From: Marivirga tractuosa DSM 4126
GTDB lineage: Bacteria; Bacteroidota; Bacteroidia; Cytophagales; Cyclobacteriaceae
DNA length: 64,000 bases
Assembly: GCF_000183425.1 (NCBI RefSeq)
Contig: NC_014759.1
Span: 1,946,001-2,010,000, forward strand
Direction of reading: 5' to 3'
Shown: piece by piece, positions 28,493-37,700 of the stretch
Layout: each line of letters begins with the position of its first letter
Numbering within the stretch: position 1 is the first letter of the stretch
Translations under genes and position numbers: made by a program
Notes under the pieces: model-generated
What the model saw: only the letters and a program-made list of their open reading frames with translations
What the model was told of the DNA's origin: nothing
Databases searched by the model: none

Positions 28493-29896
28493 TTATGCTT
28501 CTAATTTCATTAATTCTCTCACATCCGAAATTTTACCTGAAAGTGCTGACGCTGCGGCAGTCAACGGACTCGCCAATAAAGTTCTGGCACCTTGCCCTTG
28601 TCTTCCTTCGAAATTCCTATTGGATGTGCTCACACAATATTTTCCTTTGGGCACTTTATCTTCATTCATGCCTAAGCATGCCGAACAGCCCGGTTGTCTT
28701 AATTCGAAACCAGCTGCTTCCAATATTTTATCTAAGCCTTCTGCCCGTGCTTGTTTTTCTACTTGTCTTGAGCCCGGCACAATCATAGCTTGAACATGAT
28801 CTGCTTTCTTCTTGCCTTTTACCAGTTCAGCTACCAAACGGAGGTCTTCAATTCGACTGTTGGTACAACTGCCTATGAAAACGTAATCCACATGGTGACC
28901 AAGTAATTGTTTCCCGCCTTCCAAATCCATGTATTTCAAGGATTTTTCAAGACCTGAAGAAGTTTTACCGTTAGGGAGTGGGATATCTTTAGTGATACCT
29001 ATTCCCATTCCAGGGTTAGTTCCATAGGTAATCATTGGTTCAATATCTTCCGCTTTGAAATAATATTCCAAATCAAATTGTGCATCTTCTTCAGTTTTTA
29101 AAGCTTTCCATTCGGCTACTTTTCTTTCCCATTTTTCACCTTTAGGTGCAAAAGGTCTGGTTTTCATATATTCAAAAGTGGTTTCATCAGGAGCAATTAA
29201 ACCTCCTCTGGCTCCCATCTCTATGCTCATATTGCAAATCGTCATACGAGCTTCCATTGATAAAGCCTCAATTGTAGAACCACAGAATTCAATGAAATGA
29301 CCTGTTCCACCCGCTGCCGTAAGTTTTGAAATGATATGCAAAACAATATCCTTTGAAACTACTCCGGGATTTAGTGCTCCATCCACTTGAATTTTTAATG
29401 TTTTAGGTTTTTTCTGTAAAACACATTGGGTCGCCATTACTTGTTCCACTTCGCTGGTTCCAATTCCGAAAGCTATATTTCCGAAAGCCCCGTGAGTAGA
29501 AGTGTGGCTATCTCCACAAACAATGGTCATGCCTGGCTGTGTAATACCTAATTCAGGGCCTATCACATGCACTATCCCTTGATAAGGATGACCTAAACCG
29601 TATAATTCCACCCCGAATTCATCACAATTTTTAATTAATGTTTCCACTTGATGACGGGATAGTGCATCTTTGATAGGTAAATGCTGCTTTTCTGTTGGGA
29701 CATTGTGGTCGGCAGTAGCAATGGTTTGCTCTGGTCTGAAAACAGAAATACCCCTTTCTTTCAAGCCCGCAAAAGCCTGTGGACTGGTCACTTCATGAAT
29801 AAAGTGCCTGTCGATATACAGAACTTGTGGGCCATCTTCCACAGAATGCACCACATGCTGGTCCCAAATTTTATCAAATAATGTTTTTGCTGACAT
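28493..29896 (-). CDS. leuC: 3-isopropylmalate dehydratase large subunit
   Basis: Aconitase-family catalytic subunit, 467 residues. The [4Fe-4S] cysteines are in FIGSCTNSR and [10 protein letters not shown], and the substrate loop [14 protein letters not shown] is intact. Lies 15 bases after leuA and 6 before leuD, which supplies the swivel domain. Confidence 0.96.
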   Translation of the reverse strand: MSAKTLFDKIWDQHVVHSVEDGPQVLYIDRHFIHEVTSPQAFAGLKERGISVFRPEQTIATADHNVPTEKQHLPIKDALSRHQVETLIKNCDEFGVELYGLGHPYQGIVHVIGPELGITQPGMTIVCGDSHTSTHGAFGNIAFGIGTSEVEQVMATQCVLQKKPKTLKIQVDGALNPGVVSKDIVLHIISKLTAAGGTGHFIEFCGSTIEALSMEARMTICNMSIEMGARGGLIAPDETTFEYMKTRPFAPKGEKWERKVAEWKALKTEEDAQFDLEYYFKAEDIEPMITYGTNPGMGIGITKDIPLPNGKTSSGLEKSLKYMDLEGGKQLLGHHVDYVFIGSCTNSRIEDLRLVAELVKGKKKADHVQAMIVPGSRQVEKQARAEGLDKILEAAGFELRQPGCSACLGMNEDKVPKGKYCVSTSNRNFEGRQGQGARTLLASPLTAAASALSGKISDVRELMKLEA

Positions 29897-29911
29897 TGCT
29901 TTAGCTGAAAT

Positions 29912-31072
29912 TTATTTTACTACCACTTGGTGGTCTTTTACTAAATGTTTTAAATCTTTATCCTCCACTACATTGATGCGATCTGCTAATTCGCAGAATT
30001 GCTGATAGGTCTCTTCTAATTCTTCCTTTCCTAAATGCACACCCAACTCAATTAATCGGAAATTCAATGCAGCTCTACCACTTCTCGCAGTTAATATGAT
30101 GCTTGATTTATTGACGCCTACTTCATAAGGGTCAATGATTTCGTAATTATCTCTGTTCTTAATAACTCCATCTTGGTGGATACCAGACGAATGAGAAAAG
30201 GCATTAGAACCCACTACCGCCTTATTGGCTTGCACCGGCATACACATGGTTTCTGCAACCATCTGACTTATCGGAAAGAGTAATTGCGTATTGATCCCAG
30301 TGTCCAAAGCCAATTCAGGATGCTTTTTCATCACCATGACGACTTCCTCTAGAGAAGTATTTCCTGCTCTTTCGCCAATTCCGTTGATGGTACACTCAAT
30401 TTGTCCAGCTCCATTTTTGATGGCTGCTATACTGTTGGCCGTTGCCAATCCCAAATCATTATGACAATGAGCAGAAATGGTAGCATTTTCAATTCCCTTC
30501 ACATTATCTACCAAATACTTTATTTTAGCTCCGTATTCCTCCGGCAAACAAAAACCGGTAGTATCAGGAATGTTGACCACCTTAGCACCAGCAGCAACCG
30601 CTACTTCAATGACTTGTGCTAAAAATTCATTGGAAGTTCTACCAGCATCTTCAGCATAAAATTCAACCTCATCTACAAAGGATCTAGCATGAGTAACACA
30701 CTCATGTGCTTTTTCAAGCACTTGCTCACGAGTAAAATTGAGTTTTGTAAATACATGTTGATCGGAAGTTCCTAATCCAGTATGAATTCGGGGTCTTGCC
30801 GCACCTTCCAAAGCACGAGCAGCGGTTTCAATATCATTCTTTACGGCACGAGACAGGGCGCAAATTGATGAGTTTTTGATTTCCTTTGATAAAAGGCGAA
30901 CAGATTCAAAATCTCCTGGTGAGGATATGGGGAAGCCTGATTCTATCACATCCACACCCAAGGCTTCCAATTCTTTGGCTATTTTAAGCTTTTGATGCTT
31001 TGTTAAGCCACAACCGGGCACCTGCTCTCCATCTCTCAACGTGGTATCAAAAATTGCTATCCTACGTGCCAT
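29912..31072 (-). CDS. leuA: 2-isopropylmalate synthase, short form without regulatory domain
   Basis: Condenses acetyl-CoA with 2-oxoisovalerate, first committed step to leucine. Started at ATG 31072 ([17 protein letters not shown]), 386 residues; ATG 31078 two codons earlier is equally possible. The TIM barrel shows DTTLRDGEQ with the metal aspartate, [16 protein letters not shown] with the metal histidines and [13 protein letters not shown]. The protein stops after the subdomains following the barrel and lacks the C-terminal LeuA-dimer (allosteric) domain that makes typical LeuA about 510-560 residues. Homocitrate or citramalate synthases have a similar length, but the leuCDB neighbours fix the role. 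Leucine feedback must differ from the textbook enzyme. Confidence 0.92.
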   Translation of the reverse strand: MARRIAIFDTTLRDGEQVPGCGLTKHQKLKIAKELEALGVDVIESGFPISSPGDFESVRLLSKEIKNSSICALSRAVKNDIETAARALEGAARPRIHTGLGTSDQHVFTKLNFTREQVLEKAHECVTHARSFVDEVEFYAEDAGRTSNEFLAQVIEVAVAAGAKVVNIPDTTGFCLPEEYGAKIKYLVDNVKGIENATISAHCHNDLGLATANSIAAIKNGAGQIECTINGIGERAGNTSLEEVVMVMKKHPELALDTGINTQLLFPISQMVAETMCMPVQANKAVVGSNAFSHSSGIHQDGVIKNRDNYEIIDPYEVGVNKSSIILTARSGRAALNFRLIELGVHLGKEELEETYQQFCELADRINVVEDKDLKHLVKDHQVVVK

Positions 31073-31231
31073 AAACAATATTCTTTTAATGGTTTTAATA
31101 TTTTGATAGGACTAATGTAGGCGGATGAAAAAACTCATGTAATGCCAAATATTTTTGTAATTACGATTTCAAATACTCACATTTATATCAAAAAATGATA
31201 GTATTGAACTATTTGGCAATTATTAATTACG

Positions 31232-32770
31232 ATGGCTAAGCAATCATCTGAACATTTATATGATCTAATAAAATCACTGAACCCTAGTGAAAAGCGCTAT
31301 TTTCGTTTGCTTTCGCAACAACAGCATGAGTCGCAATCTAAATACATGCAACTTTTTGACTATCTGGATCAAAAAGAGAATAGTTCGGATTTGGATAAAA
31401 TTACCTTCATAAAAGCATCGCAGATTTCCAATATGAAAGCCCACTTAACTCAGAAGATTTTGCAGGCCTTGAGACAATATGAAAGTGGTAAAAACAGTGA
31501 AATCCATATTCGTGAAATGATTGATTATGTTCAATTATTGTACAATAGGGGTTTACTAAAACAAGCCTTTGATATTTTAAAAAAGGCTTATAAGAAAGTG
31601 GCCAAAACAGGAAATTTAGAATTGAAATTGGAGCTCTTGAAATGGGAAAAGAGTCTACTTAACCAAAGTGTTGGGAGCCAATACAGTCAGGCGGTACAGC
31701 GGGTAATTTCTGAAGTGGAAGATGCCAATAGTAAAATCAATTTGATCAATCAATTCACCAATTTGGCAGTAAAGCTGAATGCTATTTATGTAAAAACAGG
31801 TTATATCCGAAATGATCAGCACTTCAAGGAAATTCAAGCATTATTCTATCAAGGATTACCTGAACATGAGGAAACTAAATTATCAATTCATGAAAAGTTG
31901 AGTCTGTATCGGTTATATGTTAATTACTATTATTTCTTAGAAGATATGGATTTGGGCTATCATTATGCCTTAAGCTGGTTACATCTCTATGACTTGCATC
32001 CTGATTTAAAAAACAGTCAAATGAATGATTATTTGAGTGCTATCAACCAAGTGATGATAGCAGAGTATAAATTATTCCGGTATCAGAGTTTCCTCAAATC
32101 ACGCCAGCGCTTGCATGAATTAAATGAAGAGATGCAGAAATCAGTCAATGAAAATATTCGAAACAGGCTGATAAAATATGTTTATGTGCATGAATTCAAC
32201 AGAATATTCATGCTGGGTAAATTTAATTTGGGTGTAAAGTTATTAAAAAGGCTTAGCCCGGATCTGGAAGCTTTTATTCAGCGTTCGGATGAGCATTCAC
32301 GAATTATTTTATTTTATAAAATTGCTTGCCTTTATTTTGGAGACAGTCAATATCATAAAGCACTGGAGTGGCTCAACCGAGTTCAGCAGGATGAAAAAAC
32401 AGATTTAAGGGAAGATATACATTCCTTTGCCAGAATTTTGAGTTTGATTGCTCATTATGAATTGGGGAATATGGAGGTAATAGATTACTACATCCGCTCT
32501 ACCTATCGTTTCTTATTGAAAAAAGGAGAATTGCACTTATTTCAGAAGTACATCATGCGGTTTTTAAGAAAATTAGCTGGGGAATTTAGGGAAGAAGAAT
32601 TGATACCAGAATTTAAAAAACTTTTGAAAAATCTTGAGCCATTGCAAGACATCAGATACGAAAAGCGCTCATTTATTTACTTTGATATTATCGCTTGGCT
32701 GGAAAGTAAAATAATGGGAAAAAGTGTGCAGGAAAGGATACAGGAGACGGCTAGGGAGAAGATGAGGTGA
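31232..32770 (+). CDS. Helical-repeat (TPR-like) protein of unknown function
   Basis: 512 residues with no signal peptide or membrane segment, so cytoplasmic. Almost wholly alpha-helical, rich in Leu, Tyr and Lys. Helix pairs recur with Ala-rich packing positions, for example LLYNRGLLKQAFDILKKAYKKV near 108-130 and LYFGDSQYHKALEWLNRV near 370, suggesting TPR-like repeats. The start (MAKQSSEHLYDLIKSLNPSEKRYFRLLSQ) is a charged helix of the kind found in a Bacteroidota-only family. Divergent from leuA with a 159-base spacer. I cannot name a function; a scaffold or regulatory role is possible. Confidence 0.75.
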   Translation: MAKQSSEHLYDLIKSLNPSEKRYFRLLSQQQHESQSKYMQLFDYLDQKENSSDLDKITFIKASQISNMKAHLTQKILQALRQYESGKNSEIHIREMIDYVQLLYNRGLLKQAFDILKKAYKKVAKTGNLELKLELLKWEKSLLNQSVGSQYSQAVQRVISEVEDANSKINLINQFTNLAVKLNAIYVKTGYIRNDQHFKEIQALFYQGLPEHEETKLSIHEKLSLYRLYVNYYYFLEDMDLGYHYALSWLHLYDLHPDLKNSQMNDYLSAINQVMIAEYKLFRYQSFLKSRQRLHELNEEMQKSVNENIRNRLIKYVYVHEFNRIFMLGKFNLGVKLLKRLSPDLEAFIQRSDEHSRIILFYKIACLYFGDSQYHKALEWLNRVQQDEKTDLREDIHSFARILSLIAHYELGNMEVIDYYIRSTYRFLLKKGELHLFQKYIMRFLRKLAGEFREEELIPEFKKLLKNLEPLQDIRYEKRSFIYFDIIAWLESKIMGKSVQERIQETAREKMR

Positions 32771-33126
32771 GATTATTTGCATAATTATTTTTAAAAAACT
32801 CTAGCATTTTCTTCTCAAATCTTTTTTCTACTATAGATCAAAATTTCTTTTCTATAATTAAGCTTTTTTACCCCCCTCAAACAACACCCCTAAAGTCCCC
32901 TCAAGGGGACAGTCGCACAGATTCGAATCAGTAGAAAACCATAAGTATTATCACAATTTCCTACTATTGCAAAAGTCTAGTGATCGCCTTCGAATTTTAT
33001 TTTAAATCAGTGAATACTTGGAATAATTTTGGTGTCTCAATGAGAATTATAAACTAAATTCAACTACCACTAAAAAATAATCTCGATTATTGTCTTTGTG
33101 CTCTTAGTGAACTTCTTGGCGAATCT
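32771..33126. repeat. gene-free stretch with dispersed repeats, left flank of the IS110 element
   Basis: No gene seen. Contains a hairpin GTCCCC-tcaa-GGGGAC (32895-32910) in a CCCCTAAAGTCCCC context common in Bacteroidota intergenic DNA. From about 33090 it contains CTTTGTGCTCTTAGTG and onward to GAATCT (33121-33126), which reads like the left half of a dispersed repeat interrupted by the IS. Confidence 0.55.
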
Positions 33127-33140
33127 CGTATGTTCAAGAA

Positions 33141-33168
33141 TTATTAAAAATATAAGTATTTTTAATAA
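33141..33168. repeat. perfect inverted repeat near the IS left end
   Basis: TTATTAAAAATA (33141-33152) and TATTTTTAATAA (33157-33168) pair over 12 bp around a TAAG loop. It lies 14 bases inside the inferred IS boundary and just before the candidate bridge RNA. Confidence 0.6.
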
Positions 33169-33177
33169 AGCAATTAG

Positions 33178-33352
33178 GCAAAGTGAGAGCAGTATTTGTG
33201 AACAAACAAGCTAAGAGCTATGTTCTCGCAAAGATATTCCTCACTTTGTTTTTACTCTTTTTAAATTCCGAACCAGAATCAAAAGAATTTCATCAATTGA
33301 AATATCTTGTATTAACACGAGACAGGAGCCAGAAGAGTATCTTATTGCTATT
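33178..33352 (+). ncRNA. candidate IS110 bridge RNA
   Basis: Bridge RNAs of IS110 elements are made from the non-coding left end, and this 175-base stretch occupies that place. CAAAGTGAG (33179-33187) pairs with CTCACTTTG (33240-33248), closing a 52-base loop. Inside it CGCAAAGAT (33227-33235) is complementary, with one G-T wobble, to ATCTTTGTG of the reconstructed target, as a right target guide should be. A second hairpin (ATTTCA/TGAAAT, about 33288-33304) lies in a region with weaker resemblance to the element's own ends (CCAGAATC and AACACGAG). RNA existence and exact ends are inferred. Confidence 0.45.
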
Positions 33353-33373
33353 GTGGAACTAAACTTTAAAGCC

Positions 33374-34443
33374 ATGAAAGTACTTAGACAATGCTGTGGA
33401 ATCGATGTTTCAATGGATGCTCTGGATGTTGTTTTGATGACCCTCCAAGAGGATTTTGAATTAAAAATTGTATCAAGTGGTCAGTTTGCCAATACCAAAA
33501 AGGATATTAAGAAATTGATGAATTGGGTTAAAAGACATCAACTTAATGATCTTCCTCTTCAAGTAGTCATGGAAGCAACAGGTGTTTATCATGAGCAATT
33601 GGCTTACGCGCTTTACGATAATGGTTTTGAACTTGCCGTTGTTCTGCCCAACAAAGTAGCTAATTATGGCCGTAGCACTGATGTGAGACGCATAGACGAT
33701 AAAATCAGTGCAAGGCACATCGCTGAATTTGGGTTATAAAAAAGATAGACAACTGGACAAAACCAGATGCCTCTTTATTGAAATTAAAAGGTCTGAGCAG
33801 AGAACGAGAGCAATTACTCAATGAAAGAACCAGGGCCAAGAACCAACAACATGCCAAAGAACACATGGCAGAAGTCGATAAGTTTACATTAAAAAGAGCC
33901 AAGCAACACATTAAGTTCTTGGATAAGCTGATTGACCAAGTAGAAACTCAAATGAAAGACATAGTCGATCAAACCCCATGGTTAAAAAAGAAAATTAATT
34001 ACATATGCTCCCTAAAAGGAGTTGGCTTTATTACAGCAACCATTGTAATAGCAGAAACAAATGGCTTTAACCTTATCAGAAACAGCCGTCAATTGGTATG
34101 TTATGCCGGTTATGACATCAACAACAAACAATCTGGAACATCGGTTAACACCAAAGCTAGAATTTCCCACAAAGGAAATAAACATATTAGAAAAGCACTC
34201 TACTTCCCAGCATTAACGGCAGTCCAACATGATGAGCCATTAAGTAATTTTTATAACCGTCTGTTCGACAGACAAAAGATTAAAATGAAAAGCTATGTGG
34301 CCGTGCAAAGAAAATTGCTGATACTGATCTATACACTATGGAAAAAAGAAGAAAGATATAATCCAGAATATTGCAAAGATAAATTTTTATTAGAGCAGCC
34401 CCGAGAGGCCGCCCTAACCGAGCTGGATCAAGTCCGCTCTTGA
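33374..34443 (+). pseudogene. IS110-family transposase, frameshifted
   Basis: DEDD (RuvC-like) recombinase of the IS110 family in two pieces. The first frame starts at ATG 33374 with GIDVSMDALDVVL, and has VVMEATGVYHEQLA and RRIDDKISARHIAEFG before a TAA at 33737. The second continues in the -1 frame from about 33739 (KKIDNW), with LKGVGFITATIVIAE and the serine-containing RISHKGNKHIRKALYF of the Transposase_20 domain, ending at 34443. Family members read through FG…KK without a break, so one base has been lost near a run of A, or a -1 shift is needed. I favour a defective gene, since no canonical slippery heptamer precedes the stop. Confidence 0.8.
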
Positions 34444-34514
34444 TTTGTTTTCCTAATTGTAAATTTAATGAAAAATCATTTGGTTTTCAACACAGAATCT
34501 TTGTGGTTAAATTA

Positions 34515-34721
34515 TCATTCAAACTCATAAAAGTGCTTTTCAAAAGTTTTTCCGCTGTGCTCTCCGTCTTTCAAAACTTTGTAAACCATCCAAATCACAG
34601 CTATTGGAGACATACTAAAAATAGCTGCTATTAAAGGATATGGAAAATTAAAAGCTATAGCTACTATGTAAAAAAATAGTAGAAAGGTTACGAGGCTTAA
34701 AGGAAATATCAGCTTGTCCAT
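34515..34721 (-). CDS. Small inner-membrane protein, conserved hypothetical
   Basis: 68 residues: two hydrophobic segments (about 4-26 and 29-49) and a charged tail VLKDGEHSGKTFEKHFYE. Small proteins with two helices and a tail of the form VLKDG…TFxxxFYE are common in Bacteroidota, so this short frame is taken as real. It lies 31 bases after the globin gene and probably shares its transcript. Function unknown. Confidence 0.65.
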   Translation of the reverse strand: MDKLIFPLSLVTFLLFFYIVAIAFNFPYPLIAAIFSMSPIAVIWMVYKVLKDGEHSGKTFEKHFYEFE

Positions 34722-34752
34722 ACTATTTAAACCGATACTGAAATGTAATTGT

Positions 34753-35136
34753 TTAGCTTCCAGCCTCTTCCATTTTAAAAAGCATTAATCTGCCAATTGT
34801 GCTAGCTCGTGTTTTGGCTTCTTTGGCGGTAGCACCTTCAAAAAGTTCATCAACTGTTTCGAACCATAATTCCAACCATCGGTCAAAATGCTCTTTTTGC
34901 AATGGCTCTTTTTCGTTTAAAGCAAAATGCTTGTCCATGGGATTCCGCTTGTATTCGGTAGTACCCAGTAAAACTGATGACCAGAAATCATACATTATAG
35001 GCATATGAGCAGGTACATCCAGTTTAGCGACTTCAGTAAAAATATAGCCGATAGTTTCGTCTTTCAATACCTTTTCATAAAAGCTATCGACCAGTAATTG
35101 AATGTCTTCTTTTTGAGTAATGTCTTTTTTGGGCAT
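34753..35136 (-). CDS. Group III truncated hemoglobin
   Basis: 127-residue 2-on-2 globin. Features of group III (TrHbP): an early FYEKVLKDETIGYIF helix, HMPIMYDFWSSVL with the conserved E-helix tryptophan region, probable proximal histidine H83 in KEHFDRWLELWFET and the following W91. The role is likely binding or detoxifying O2, NO or sulfide-type ligands under low oxygen. Its neighbour on the same strand is the oxygen-independent hemN, upstream across a repeat-filled spacer, which fits a microaerobic/heme theme. Confidence 0.88.
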   Translation of the reverse strand: MPKKDITQKEDIQLLVDSFYEKVLKDETIGYIFTEVAKLDVPAHMPIMYDFWSSVLLGTTEYKRNPMDKHFALNEKEPLQKEHFDRWLELWFETVDELFEGATAKEAKTRASTIGRLMLFKMEEAGS

Positions 35137-35584
35137 AGGATTCTTTTTATGTTTAGACGGATAAAATTGTCTTATCGTTTTTTGTTATTTTAACCTTTAA
35201 TTGAAATATTAAAGAACCAAGTAACAAGCTACTCAAGCTTAATGTAGTATGTAAAGAATAAAACTGATGAAATTAATTCAAAGAGAAAACATTCAGCTCT
35301 TACTAGACTAAAAAATCCGTGCGTCCCCGCATATTCTTGCGGGGCAGGCTATCCTCGCGAAGGCGGGGATCTATTGATTTTAATCTTTGATTAAAATATC
35401 TAAAAAAAGCCTGAGTTATCTCTTATTGATAGATACTCCAGATTAATCTCTTCTCTGACAATATTATTGAAACTTCGTTTCAATAAGACAAGATCCCTGC
35501 CTGCGGAGGGATGACGCACAGAGGCAAGTCTGAATATAAACAAGCCAAATATGAGCTTTTTTGTAACCTTAAATTTAAACAAAA
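35137..35584. repeat. spacer with fragments of a GC-rich dispersed repeat
   Basis: No gene. A hairpin CCCCGC-atattctt-GCGGGG (35325-35344), then GGCGGGGATC, and later AGATCCCTGCCTGCGGAGGG (35490-35509) stand out from AT-rich surroundings. They resemble dispersed repeats often mis-called as short frames with VRHPSAGRDL-like translations, and one such frame occurs here. Confidence 0.6.
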
Positions 35585-36937
35585 TCAAATACTCTGGCTA
35601 AACTGAGGCTTATCGGATTTTTGTTTCAGTTTAGGATCAAAAAGACTACAGATATTTCTAACGAAGAGCATTCCCTCTTCGGTTACTTTGGCAAAATAGT
35701 CGTCTATCTCTACCAATCCATCATCTTGCATTTCATCCAATTCTGATTTAGCTCCTTCCCACAATTCCATTGATAAGGAATTCGTACTAAAATCAGCTTT
35801 CCCATTGCAAATCAACTGATTAATCAATTGAGCAGAAGTTTCTTCTTCCTCAGTTAAAAAGTGTCCTGTTGTTAGAGGTAATTTTTCATCCAGAACTGCC
35901 GTTTGATATTTTTCCACTACTTTTTCATTCTGAACAAATGCCGTTCCGGTAGCACTAATAGCAGAACACCCCAAACCTATCATCATCTGGTTCTGATCAG
36001 TGGTATAGCCCATGAAGTTCCGGTTTAGATAACCTTTCTCCTTTGCAATAGTCAACTCATCTTGAGGCAAGGCATAGTGATCCATACCAATATTTTCATA
36101 GCCCATTTCATTAAGCAGTTGCTTTGCACGAAGATACATTGCTAATTTCTCGTCTGGCTTAGGTAAATCCTCATCTCCATACCCCCTTTGCGCTTTACTC
36201 TTCCACGGAACATGCGCATAGCTGTAGAGTGCTATTCTTTCTGGTTTAAACTCACGCAATTTTTCAATATTCTCCTCAATGTTCACTAAAGTCTGGAAAG
36301 GCAGTCCATAAATTAAATCATAATTTACGGATGTGTATCCCAACTCTCTTGCCCATGCTGTGGTCTTACGCACATTTTCAATCGGCTGAATTCGGTGAAT
36401 CGCTTTTTGCACTTGCAAATTGAAGTCCTGCACCCCGAATGACACCCTATCAAATCCTAAATCTGCCAAAACCTTTAATTGTTCGTAAGTGGTATTATTT
36501 GGGTGGCCCTCAAAGCTAAATGCTTTCTGAGGATGAATCTCAGAAGTTTCCAAAATGGTGAATAAAAGTTTATGAAGATTTTCAGATGAGAAAAAAGTTG
36601 GGGTACCTCCTCCAAGGTGGATATTTCTAATGACAGGCTTTTCTTCTAATGCTTTCACGTAAATATCCCATTCTGCTAATAAAGCATCGATGTAACGCTC
36701 CTCCACACCATGATTTTTTGTAATTCTTTTATTACAACCGCAGTAAGTACATAAGCTTTCACAAAATGGCAAGTGCATATAAAGACTAATACTTTTATCA
36801 ACTTGCGAAAAATAAATGCTTTTCACTTCATTCAGCCAATCTGCTTGGTCAGGATTTTGTAATTTCCAATGAGGGACTGTAGGATAGCTTGTATATCGTG
36901 GTATTGCTTTGTTATATTTAATGCTTAAGTCTGTCAT
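35585..36937 (-). CDS. hemN: Oxygen-independent coproporphyrinogen III oxidase
   Basis: Radical-SAM enzyme that decarboxylates coproporphyrinogen III to protoporphyrinogen IX without oxygen, in heme synthesis. 450 residues; cluster cysteines C59, C63 and C66 with the extra C68 typical of true HemN in CESLCTYCGC, the SAM-binding HLGGGTPTFFS, and a C-terminal HemN_C domain. The N-terminal RYTSYPTVPHW is diagnostic for HemN against HemW, which also lacks the fourth cysteine. A weak FNR-like box lies upstream. Confidence 0.94.
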   Translation of the reverse strand: MTDLSIKYNKAIPRYTSYPTVPHWKLQNPDQADWLNEVKSIYFSQVDKSISLYMHLPFCESLCTYCGCNKRITKNHGVEERYIDALLAEWDIYVKALEEKPVIRNIHLGGGTPTFFSSENLHKLLFTILETSEIHPQKAFSFEGHPNNTTYEQLKVLADLGFDRVSFGVQDFNLQVQKAIHRIQPIENVRKTTAWARELGYTSVNYDLIYGLPFQTLVNIEENIEKLREFKPERIALYSYAHVPWKSKAQRGYGDEDLPKPDEKLAMYLRAKQLLNEMGYENIGMDHYALPQDELTIAKEKGYLNRNFMGYTTDQNQMMIGLGCSAISATGTAFVQNEKVVEKYQTAVLDEKLPLTTGHFLTEEEETSAQLINQLICNGKADFSTNSLSMELWEGAKSELDEMQDDGLVEIDDYFAKVTEEGMLFVRNICSLFDPKLKQKSDKPQFSQSI

Positions 36938-36989
36938 AAAAACTAATTTAATGATGACTCAAAATTAAAATCTACTTATACAATATTTA

Positions 36990-37003
36990 CTGACATAAAT
37001 CAT
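36990..37003. promoter_or_regulatory. possible FNR-like site between hemN and the next gene
   Basis: CTGACATAAATCAT matches TTGATnnnnATCAA at 7 of 10 fixed positions, 53 bases upstream of hemN. FNR-type control would suit hemN and the nearby globin, but one imperfect match is weak evidence. Confidence 0.25.
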
Positions 37004-37185
37004 GATATCAGCTGAGATGTATCCGATAGCGTAAAAGTTAGACTTTTCATATACTCTGCATGGGAATTGAAAGTTTAGCAATCTCATACCCTCTGATTTT
37101 AAACACCTTACAACATTTAGCAATTATGTGGAATATTACTTTTTATATTATTCCATTTTCATTTAATTATATAAAATTTGATACT

Positions 37186-37605
37186 ATGGAAAAGGAAATT
37201 GATAATATCGTAAAATTGTTAGACGAAGAATATGCAGAAGTAAACTACAGTCCGGAAATGCAATTAGCTTGGATTAAATGGAAAGGAAATGTTTCTGTAG
37301 AACAATATAGAAATGCATTCGAAACTATTTACAAATATGCTGTTGCAGGAAATTTAGTTAAGAGGTTTTACTCGGATACAAGAGAACAGGGGGTGGTCGG
37401 GCCTGAAAACAGAAAATGGTTTGAAAAAGAAATGCTACCCAAAGCTATTGATCAGGGACTAGAAAAGGCAGGAGTGGTTTCTGATGCAAACGTTTTTAAG
37501 CGCTACTATTTAAACATGATTCTCAAAAGTGTAAATAAATTTAATATGCCTTTCAAGATTTGTGGGAGTGATGAAGATGTTATAGCATTTTTGATGGAAG
37601 ATTAG
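37186..37605 (+). CDS. Conserved hypothetical protein, possible STAS/SpoIIAA-like fold
   Basis: Started at ATG 37186 (MEKEIDNIVKLLDEEY), 139 residues; a longer frame from 37060 adds an AT-rich N-terminus unlike coding sequence. The order of strands and helices (LAWIKWKGNVSVEQYRNAFETIYKYA, then RFYSDTREQGVVGPENRKWF) resembles small Bacteroidota proteins with a SpoIIAA/STAS-like fold. Cytoplasmic, function unknown. Monocistronic, before yebC. Confidence 0.6.
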   Translation: MEKEIDNIVKLLDEEYAEVNYSPEMQLAWIKWKGNVSVEQYRNAFETIYKYAVAGNLVKRFYSDTREQGVVGPENRKWFEKEMLPKAIDQGLEKAGVVSDANVFKRYYLNMILKSVNKFNMPFKICGSDEDVIAFLMED

Positions 37606-37645
37606 CGATCCTTTCGATAAGCCTTTCAAACAAAAAAGCTACTAG

Positions 37646-37678
37646 TTGATGTAAATTTGTCTCTTCTTTATATTTTTG
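37646..37678 (+). promoter_or_regulatory. promoter of yebC
   Basis: TTG at 37646-37648, a 22-base spacer and TATTTTTG at 37671-37678, an exact TAnnTTTG, 22 bases before the start codon. Confidence 0.5.
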
Positions 37679-37700
37679 CAGCAAAAGAAATTAGATTACA

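Larger units (their letters stand above)
33127..34500 (+). mobile_element. IS110-family insertion sequence, probably defective
   Basis: Defined from the target. GAATCT at 33121-33126 ends the left flank, and GAATCT at 34495-34500 precedes TTGTGGTTAAA on the right. Joining the flanks across one GAATCT restores a continuous repeat-like sequence (…CTTGGCGAATCTTTGTGG…), so the element spans about 1374 bases with no terminal inverted repeats, as expected for IS110. It carries a long non-coding left end and one transposase gene broken by a frameshift. Confidence 0.65.

Noticed and set aside
31079..31231. Possible leader peptide before leuA (8 codons, MSFFIRLH)
   Set aside because: Not rich in leucine and no terminator follows, so no attenuation signal.
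33731..33745. Programmed ribosomal frameshift in the IS110 transposase
   Set aside because: The A AAA AAG heptamer lies after the stop codon of the upstream frame, so ribosomes would terminate before it.
34440..34634. 64-residue + strand frame after the transposase
   Set aside because: It crosses the IS boundary and runs antisense to the small membrane protein gene.
35400..35588. 62-residue frame with VRHPSAGRDL
   Set aside because: Translation of a dispersed intergenic repeat; such spurious frames recur in Bacteroidota genomes.
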